Below are positions 61,701 through 64,000 of a DNA stretch of 64,000 nucleotides, piece by piece. Numbering within the stretch: the first letter of the stretch is position 1; every line of letters begins with the position of its first letter. The position numbers and the translations under genes are program-made. The notes beneath the pieces were generated by a model. That model did not search any database. It was not told where the DNA came from and was given only the letters and a program-made list of their open reading frames with translations. The stretch is from NCBI RefSeq assembly GCF_900218015.1, contig NZ_UFQQ01000002.1, positions 74,506 to 138,505 on the forward strand. The letters are read 5' to 3'. This DNA is from Rhodopseudomonas pentothenatexigens. GTDB taxonomy: Bacteria > Pseudomonadota > Alphaproteobacteria > Rhizobiales > Xanthobacteraceae.

Positions 61701-64000
61701 AATGACCGTCGATCCCGGCCGTCAGCGTCGGCAGGCCGAGCGTCACGCCGGCCGGGCCATTGTCGACGTAAGCCGTGCCGAACGCGATCGTGCCGCCGTC
61801 GGCGCCGAATTCGTAATCGGCCCCGGCGACCAATGTCACCGTGGGGGCGGCATTCTCGCCCATGGACGCGGCGGCGACGTCATGCGCCACCGGCACGTCG
61901 TCGATGATCGAGACGGCGAAGTTGCCGCTCAGGGAATCACCGTCGCCGTCGACGGCGGTGTAGGTGACGGTCACGCCGAACGGATTTTCGCCGTTGTTGC
62001 CCGGGCCGTGCGCCAGCATGTTGTCGAGCAGCGCGAAGGTGTAGGTGCCGTCGCCATTGAGGACGATGGTCCAAGAGCCGTCGTCGGCGGACAGAGTCCG
62101 AGTCCCGGCGCTCCAGCTGGCGTTCGCGGCGGACAGCACCACGCTGCCACCATCGGCGCCGAGGTCGATATTCAGATTGCCGGTCGCCGACACCGGCTCC
62201 TTGGTCGGATCGGTGCCCGTCGCCAGATCGTCTTCGTCGAGAACGAGACCCGTCGTCACGCTGCCGACCAGCACGGCTGCGTCGTCGCTCAGCGTCACGA
62301 CAAAACTCGAGCTTGCCGAATCCTGATCCGCATCGGTCGCGACAAAGCCGAAGCTCAGCGACAGGCTGCCGTCATTGGCGACAGGCAGATGGTCGACATT
62401 GTCGAGCAAGGTGAAAGTGTAGCTGCCGTGGTCGGGCGCGCTGCTGCCGCTGTCGAGGGTGACGCGGAAGACGAGGCGGCCGTTGACGTCGACGACCCCG
62501 TTGTTGTCGTCGTCGGCGACGCCGAGCAGTTCGGTGTCGGACACCCGCACCAGCAGCACGGCCTTGCCGCCGGAGGTCAGCGGGCCATTCGTGGTCGTGA
62601 CCGCGGTATCGTTCGCAAGCGATGCGGCGAACGCCAGGGTACGCAGCGCCGGATTGTTGTCCGCGCCCCAATCGAAGTTCAGCGAACCAGTATCGGACGC
62701 AGGCTGCAGCGTCGACAGCTCGACGTTGTCGACCAGGATCTGATCGCCACTGCCGGGCGAGGTCTGCTGAATCTCGACGCGCAGGTGATAGCCGGCGAGA
62801 GCCGAAGCCTGCGCCGCGGTGATTGCATCGGAGGTCAATTCGACCGTGGTCCAGTCGCCGTTCGGCGGCGTCGGCAGCGACAACTGCGCAAGGATCACGG
62901 TGTTGACGCCGTCGGTCGCAACCAGGCGCACTTCGCCACCGGGCCACCCCTGGTCGGTGCGATCGCCGACATTGAGCCGGACGGTGTAGGTTTCGCCCTC
63001 ACCGATCATTTCGCCGGTGTCCTGCGCCAGCATCGCGCCGTTGCGCAGCCAGACGACGTTGCCGCCGGCGTGGCCGTCGGCATCGACGACGGCGGCGGTC
63101 GGCTTGAACAGGCCGCCATTGCCGCCGATGATGCTCCAGTCGCTCGGGCTTCCGTAGGTGTAGTTGCCCCGGACGGCATCGACGACTACGCCCGGCTGGC
63201 CGGTCTCCAGCGACCGGGCCTCGAAGCTCGCATTGGCGAGCGGCACGGCAACGCTGCTTTCGGCCAGCGTGACGGCTTCGGTCGCACCGATCACCGGCGC
63301 GTCGTCGCGAATGTCGATCTGCAGGCTGCTGGTGGCGGTGTCGCCGTCGCCGTCGGTGACGGTGAAGAGGATCTTCATCCGCGCCGGATCGGCCGCGCCG
63401 GTCTCGTCGGCGTCGAAATGGTCGATCGGACCGGACAGCGTGAAGGTGTAGGCGCCGGTCGACGGATCGGTGACCTGGACCACGAACACGGTGTCGCCGC
63501 CGAGCGTCTTGCCGGTCAGGGTCAGTCCATCCGGCGAGGTCTCCATCACGACCGTCTGGCCGTTCGAGGTCAGCGGCCGGGTGGTGAAGCTCGCCGAATC
63601 GCCATCGGCGATCAGATAGCCGCTCGCCGCGTTGCCGAGGCCGTAGCCGATCGAGGTGATCCTGGCGCCGTCGGCGCCGCCGTCGAACAGCATGGTGCCG
63701 TTCGCCGACGTGACGACGAACGCATCGGTCGACGGATCGCGATCTTCCTGCAACGTCAGCCGCCCGGAATAGGATGCCGTGGGCGCGTCGTCCGTGATGC
63801 TGACCGCGAAGGTGCCGCTCAAGGTGTCGCCATCGCCGTCGACGGCGGTGTAGGTGACGGTCACGCCGAACGGATTTTCGCCGTTGTTACCAGGCCCATG
63901 CGCTAGGGTGTTGTCGAGCAGCGTGAAGGTGTAGGTGCCGTCGCCATTGAGGACGATGGTCCAAGACCCGTCGTCGGCGGACAGAGTCCGAGTCCCGGCG
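49726..64000 (-). CDS. Giant type I-secreted RTX/beta-helix protein 2 (5' end beyond window)
   Basis: The frame is open from base 64000 to the stop at 49726, giving 4757 visible residues; a GTG at 63864 is internal to a repeat (preceded in frame by GENPFG), so the true start lies right of the window. Order from the cut end: DUF5801-like repeats mixed with a jelly-roll segment (about 62680-63260); three VCBS repeats carrying large insertions (59.0-61.5 kb); further VCBS/cadherin-like repeats (55.9-58.9 kb); RTX; beta-helix 1; RTX; beta-helix 2; RTX; beta-helix 3; RTX; a LamG-like domain; RTX; and a C-terminal secretion domain ending SHTYTV. It lacks cysteines and is Asp/Gly rich. The mix of beta-helix and RTX modules suggests a surface protein that binds or modifies polysaccharide, but no catalytic motif was identified. 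Confidence 0.93.
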   Translation of the reverse strand, partial: AGTRTLSADDGSWTIVLNGDGTYTFTLLDNTLAHGPGNNGENPFGVTVTYTAVDGDGDTLSGTFAVSITDDAPTASYSGRLTLQEDRDPSTDAFVVTSANGTMLFDGGADGARITSIGYGLGNAASGYLIADGDSASFTTRPLTSNGQTVVMETSPDGLTLTGKTLGGDTVFVVQVTDPSTGAYTFTLSGPIDHFDADETGAADPARMKILFTVTDGDGDTATSSLQIDIRDDAPVIGATEAVTLAESSVAVPLANASFEARSLETGQPGVVVDAVRGNYTYGSPSDWSIIGGNGGLFKPTAAVVDADGHAGGNVVWLRNGAMLAQDTGEMIGEGETYTVRLNVGDRTDQGWPGGEVRLVATDGVNTVILAQLSLPTPPNGDWTTVELTSDAITAAQASALAGYHLRVEIQQTSPGSGDQILVDNVELSTLQPASDTGSLNFDWGADNNPALRTLAFAASLANDTAVTTTNGPLTSGGKAVLLVRVSDTELLGVADDDNNGVVDVNGRLVFRVTLDSGSSAPDHGSYTFTLLDNVDHLPVANDGSLSLSFGFVATDADQDSASSSFVVTLSDDAAVLVGSVTTGLVLDEDDLATGTDPTKEPVSATGNLNIDLGADGGSVVLSAANASWSAGTRTLSADDGSWTIVLNGDGTYTFALLDNMLAHGPGNNGENPFGVTVTYTAVDGDGDSLSGNFAVSIIDDVPVAHDVAAASMGENAAPTVTLVAGADYEFGADGGTIAFGTAYVDNGPAGVTLGLPTLTAGIDGHSVTIEPGSAFDALALGDSALLHIPYTVTDGDGDAVTKIITLTVTGTNDTPVITSTTGPAVTGSVTESGDIAGIAEAGIGGALEPGFAVATDMSGLLTNPSSLSSLLAAVKTEFGGDTAKAITAVWDYLDDVYTSAGPNQINVNEAFVRLGVEYAAYVKAGGMPLVDVTAKFTADGADAGTLPDRLQSLHDNLLGNLQTAALDQRFGAGSPQNSAMQVLISGVDADLLTRAYYDGGETHTAQQAAVRAWDIVNGFVPAVTGHLTAADVDHSAVLGWSGNASGTYGTFAIDPSTGTWTYTLDDTRPATQALGQGDSVTETFVATVTDEHGASDTVDVVITINGTNDNPVLTTATSQANAALYAGGGLDHVATADITGDHKFEIDQNIDGAIAAALAATPNDMHAVLLQVQAALGHAAGFGDAIAAMWDYVDDHYSYYDTAINAVGVRLGIEYAKHVQAGGEPLTGIIVKYAPDTADAGTAPDRVQSLHDNLLGNLDAGSINDKFLPGGGGGSNPNPDIALHDALIAEINAAGLGGRPYYGGTEGTNPSDTQAWDAAHGLLPGGSHQVVSGQLTATDVDTNDAGQLTWSLASTATPYGTMAIDPSTGVWTYDLDNSLPATMALAQGETVTQSFIATVTDGHGGSARQTVTITIHGTNDAPEITGGVSTATVFEAGSLDNVVTANVAADHKFEPGVNLDSLISSQLSSGSPVDMGALLTAVQGALGPQAGQADAIAAVWDYVDDNYSYYNNLINEVGIRLGLAYADYLEAGGKPLLDVVAKFKPDGGDAGTQPDRVQSLHDNLLGNLHLASINDKLLGSGNGGSNPSPVPQSLYDELTQAITDAGLAGRPIYSGDEGTPNNALAWDIAHGLVPATGGTLTASDVDHGAVLSWSGSTNGTYGTFAIDGAGNWTYTLDNARAATQGLSEGQTVTETFVATVTDEHGASDSQTVTVTIHGANDAPRIEWAATIADLYETSGTGSSAVLNKGGSFRFSDVDIGDSHHATVTQLTSDYTANPSVFLGSFTAWIDGEPNNAGLDNGSLKWNLSVTSSAIDYLAAGERVTQTYRVDVVDAHGAVTSKVITAYFIGTNDVPVITLTGSDSASAALVEADAGLSASGTLTVSDVDVTDVVTGSVQSVVATGPTGGLSNAQLLSYLQLSAQPVLDGTETSDKLSWAFNSGSQAFNFLAADESLTLTYTVRATDDSSGAAFDDQTVTVTIQGTNDVPVITWHEGAESFSELAGQTGAATNRHIQRNIAFTDLDLTDTHTLVITPFSTTAPGGSFLGATSFSVADAYGDSTGASRNFWFHFNVTDSALDFLGEGDSVVQVYRINVVDDTGAASVATKTITLTINGTNDVPVISLGSGDSASADLTETNAGLTASGTLTVSDVDVTDVVTGSVHSVTASGPTGGLSNADLLGYLQLPGQPVLDGTETSDKLSWTFNSGSQAFNFLAADETVTLTYTVRATDDSSSAAFDDQTVTITITGTNDAPTITGTTAAVYVEPDGDNGNQAAAYLGLNLTVTDVDNGADLFNKVVVAITNPVAGDAIHIYSNADRQLATGTVVKLVNQANQIDHAGTTLTITNAAGGTLTAAEVEEALSLIRFWTSDALPNNAPDRTISVTVYDALNQASTPHLVTVDVTGTNDTPAWKDGSAHLAVTINEDTSFDLQDFFTDTQLTPNDRDSQGPARLTLHADHGTLTIDQAMATALGITIVSGNGSGTVVLEGPLDPGLDDLLVSGYSTQSGVTYTPNANYTGTDHITLTVNDQGDYGIGPAKEAVKVIDVTIIPVNDAPTISAAAAATAIDEDPSSNPGTLVSALLGDAADIEGTVSGIAVVGQSSTGGHWQYSSDGGAHWATLSTDPQHALVLGLSSLVRFVPELNVQTTASTSPQTQIAQPSLTFHAWDGTSGHTGDIVDLTAPGATGGSTAFSSGTGTSVLTINSVVDQVFTDDDDSVDLGSLSNDPTTQANWFEDGNYLDAKDGDDTVVLPDTADALYGHYAGQTFNAGAGDDHVTGGDTGEHIVGGVGDDTLEGMAGDDLLEGGADDDQLIGGSGTDTATYATNLSAGDISYDPSLSVFRVDAIGGGEGSDDLQGMEIVTDGGGHRFLLVGAGGYATIQAAVAAAQDGDTILIASGHYAEQVVVDGIDNLTIRAATGATVTVDAPASLVATGVSPTNGSSIAGVITVKNAVGVEVAGLTVDGHHQGDSAHLTAAGAGTMIGIAYLNASGTIDGVTVTGIREDDAGIGNQRNVGIYVSNTDPDGGVATPTAATVLNPIVISNSKVADFQKTGIVVANAAVDIHDNTVTGIGATPNQAQNGIQVSGSTGQIHDNTVLAIGYAGSSWAASGILTFHNLNLVIDHNTVDGAGIATSTLGIAAEDSTGVVVTNNAISNVAWAIDVEDYPTASGWPESLLPGASTVFTGNTFTSIGFEYLYFDPNPATTAAFTVGGTTGDDVIYGAAGADNLSGNGGDDVLEGRTGNDTLNGGAGNDTLIVDADIADAGSYGSRNFTLGDGATRSISLTGLSGEGDALIGGTGSDTVQLVAAAGASGFVFDRASYPGTLSGIEHFVGTDGNDLIMLPAGYTADGGAVTIDGGKGNDSLQGSNVGGDTILGGEGADLLSGLGGADTLDGGAGNDEIWGGRGDDTLVGGHAGDSVADRLIGGSGNDTLYGNATDLTEAANKFAQASEDDRAIYAGSASDYVVSYNSGLGAWQVTAKATAPDYDGGGSNTDTLYGVEGIDFGNDGVVDVNLTMPVALFNSSNVLIGQFTTIQAAINAAGDGAGQYIVAAPGTYAENLVVNRGVEIRGANYGVDGDRSRGAETVIQGTITVTEATNDVVIDGLELLNTSGNTTAFNGLSVTAGADVTIAHNRFVSSGQNGVGDRAVMLTTQATGDIIIDGNAFGGAATGKYSDANWSSGIWSDGSSAHLTVTDNDFTNVRTAMNLDGYDDATSSIAGNTITAAGTGISIGIGSDSVITNIDGNTFANVDTDLNLRNLTTGIQFDVGGNGNAAPDGMTILAGAGSDDVTGTSGADFFDGNNLGNPSGADTFRGGGGNDMMFGRDGADTAKFDTVLTAANFAAVTGVVVPGYGISTGWTVNAGPVEGTDTLIQTEIVQGGDPDGAGASSGRFLLVGNGGFASIQAAVNAAQSGDTILIAPGTYNENVTIATSNVTLIGMGDGDDVVIHGTFKADNSLAESASVADFLTNAPSYSTGSGYGVTVNADGVTLSNFKVTGFNHGLEIGNGTDHTTVTGVTLDGNVMGLYKDGAGAISDLKLLGGAITDSYIGVYLMKVAGGGDATGVTIDGTHFVHLTQKGIYAETLQGTTLFDNIVMTDVGQYGGGQAFGAKGLNGAGIDVNLKYGTYTGPLTIEDFTFTNVGRSNGLGSSHFNAAAIAIKARDDAPSYSAVPANFTGDVVIQNGTINGTSTGVRLGEPNKPTTGIDIDLTNVSITNALYDADNTTTNVLTVTMPAGLDDVFLVNPATTIGAVIVHGNDSDNTIVTGQGADTVYGGFGNDTITGGQGADILHGGDGDDTFYVTSGDSIVEGSGVGSGTDAVFTAESFNLSTHGANVENLTLLDGASHTDTFANFDIGPITNGENGWKVVAGVRDQGVVDLGGNHVFKMSSDPSIPDFAGPYSIALPVAAGEASTTAGYTAQSISFRFKAVDPTGDDSRLEVDFGNAAGTDRNNFMVIESTATGIRIAVNEPKLDGSWTTNDFNAFTGNVTLASGASLTEWHQLEMRLVYGDGSNDDVIEVYLDGASIGQTTTFENYREALHGAGAHDADAEANQTSRVFFRPTAGGAATDGPGGVNEGFYFDDVTTAVYNNANATGNELANVITGNSGDNVIAGLGGDDLLRGGAGNDTLLGGDGSDVLGGGLGSDKLTGDTGADTFVWQAGDLDGNAVDSILDYNFGQGDKIDLSGLLDTLYGGTQTDADVQLVANGGNVAIQIDSDPSSGTTQWQSVATMVAFDSGGPDQVNIVLSRLTTEQSHTYTV
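49730..50215 (-). other. C-terminal RTX block and secretion domain of protein 2
   Basis: GGxGxD repeats (GLGGDDLLRGGAGNDTLLGG and neighbours) end at TFVWQAGDLDGNAVDSILDY, followed by a final domain homologous to the end of giant protein 1: both have an ILDYN, DxLDLS or KIDLSGLLD, YGG and Q-W pattern, and both end with H-T-x-T-V. Confidence 0.9.
50235..50965 (-). other. Concanavalin/LamG-like jelly-roll domain in protein 2
   Basis: A beta-sandwich segment starting DTFANFDIGPITNGENGWKV and including QSISFRFKAVDPTGDDSRLE, EWHQLEMRLVYGDGSNDDVI and FYFDDVTTAVYN. The layout matches LamG/concanavalin-type sugar- or protein-binding domains. Family membership is by pattern only. Confidence 0.65.
51290..52340 (-). 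other. Right-handed beta-helix module 3 of protein 2
   Basis: It starts FLLVGNGGFASIQAAVNAAQ, then SGDTILIAPGTYNENVTI, the N-terminal cap typical of pectate-lyase/NosD-like beta helices, followed by short repeated strands (VTLSNFKVTGFNHGLEIGNG, TGVTLDGNVMGLYKDGAG). Confidence 0.85.
52740..53450 (-). other. Right-handed beta-helix module 2 of protein 2
   Basis: The cap reads GQFTTIQAAINAAGDG then YIVAAPGTYAENLVVNRGVE. Repeats such as DVVIDGLELLNTSGN, DVTIAHNRFVSSGQNGVGDR and HLTVTDNDFTNVRTAMNLDG follow. It is flanked on both sides by RTX blocks. Confidence 0.85.
54385..55415 (-). other. Right-handed beta-helix module 1 of protein 2
   Basis: The cap reads FLLVGAGGYATIQAAVAAAQ then DGDTILIASGHYAEQVVVDG. 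Rungs include VNLNxxxI-type repeats such as NPIVISNSKVADFQKTGIVV and AVDIHDNTVTGIGATPNQAQ. RTX blocks at about 55520-55760 and 53690-54365 flank it. Confidence 0.85.
57255..58440. repeat. Duplicated VCBS unit in protein 2
   Basis: About 310 bases near 57255-57600 recur near 58050-58395 at an offset of 795 bases (265 codons). Both encode TSDKLSW, NSGSQAFNFLAADE, LTYTVRATDDSS and TGGLSNA. A different VCBS variant lies between them, giving an alternating X-Y-X'-Y' order. Confidence 0.85.
59085..61510 (-). repeat. Three copies of an unassigned ~200-aa module inserted in VCBS repeats
   Basis: Copies lie at about 60930-61490, 60005-60615 and 59090-59690. Each interrupts a VCBS repeat between its first strand and the GTLTATDVDH segment. 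Shared motifs in order are AxWDY(V/L)DDxY, (V/I)RLG(V/I/L)xYA, AGGxPL, DAGTxPDR, SLHDNLLGNL and AWDxxHGxVP. The modules look helical, unlike the beta-rich host. Confidence 0.85.
61931..64000. repeat. Long-period duplication at the right edge of protein 2
   Basis: 61931-62110 and 63821-64000 are nearly identical at an offset of 1890 bases (630 codons). The second copy runs off the window, so its full length is unknown. Confidence 0.9.

Noticed and set aside
63862..63864. The GTG at this position as the start of giant protein 2
   Set aside because: The frame stays open to base 64000 and encodes the preceding part of the same repeat (…HGPGNNGENPFG), matching the complete copy near 62000.

Overview
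The window is high-GC chromosomal DNA from an alphaproteobacterium. The gene families (livH-type aromatic/fatty-acid uptake systems, CoA ligases, SCP2-type thiolase, DUF892 and DUF4142 proteins) and long dispersed palindromes at 7374-7454, 20649-20730 and 20820-20925, which I know as common in Rhodopseudomonas and Bradyrhizobium genomes, suggest a Rhodopseudomonas palustris-like member of the Nitrobacteraceae. The species is inferred, not proven. Only one tRNA (Gly-TCC) and no insertion sequence, phage or CRISPR array was seen.

Region 1 (1-15.6 kb) is a catabolic island for an unidentified carboxylic acid. A leftward unit holds a TetR regulator, an acyl-CoA ligase, a branched-chain-type substrate-binding protein and a livH permease cut by the window edge. 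A rightward unit holds an SCP2-type thiolase, two MaoC-fold proteins, a short-chain dehydrogenase, an enoyl-CoA hydratase/isomerase and an acyl-CoA dehydrogenase. The two units diverge from a sigma-70-like promoter whose -10 overlaps a palindrome, the likely TetR operator. A second leftward set (AraC regulator, CoA ligase, substrate-binding protein) converges on the first at a shared terminator near 10.49 kb. Together these genes look like uptake, CoA activation and beta-oxidation of an aliphatic, alicyclic or aromatic acid. A zeta-crystallin-like quinone reductase follows.

Region 2 (15.7-28.8 kb) is ordinary housekeeping and stress content: tRNA-Gly, a DUF892 ferritin-like protein with a DUF4142 protein, glycogen debranching enzyme GlgX followed by a transglutaminase-like protein, a small conserved protein, a chemoreceptor, a membrane-anchored trypsin/PDZ protease, a short M50 peptidase, a CBS-containing ClC channel and a small exported protein.

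Region 3 (28.86-64 kb) is the striking part. It holds two giant leftward genes for type I-secreted RTX proteins. The first is complete (6743 aa). It has an N-terminal segment with a LapG-like dialanine motif, about 21 tandem beta-sandwich repeats, an internal RTX block, a jelly-roll domain, a VCBS repeat, a PPC-like domain, cadherin-like domains, a C-type-lectin-like domain and a C-terminal RTX plus secretion domain. The second is cut at the right edge (at least 4757 aa). It has VCBS repeats, three of which carry an unusual insertion of about 200 aa, three right-handed beta-helix modules alternating with RTX blocks, a concanavalin/LamG-like domain and a C-terminal secretion domain homologous to that of the first. 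The two are separated by an AT-rich intergenic segment with a perfect terminator and a candidate promoter. They are probably biofilm or attachment proteins. No type I secretion machinery, LapG or LapD gene is in the window.
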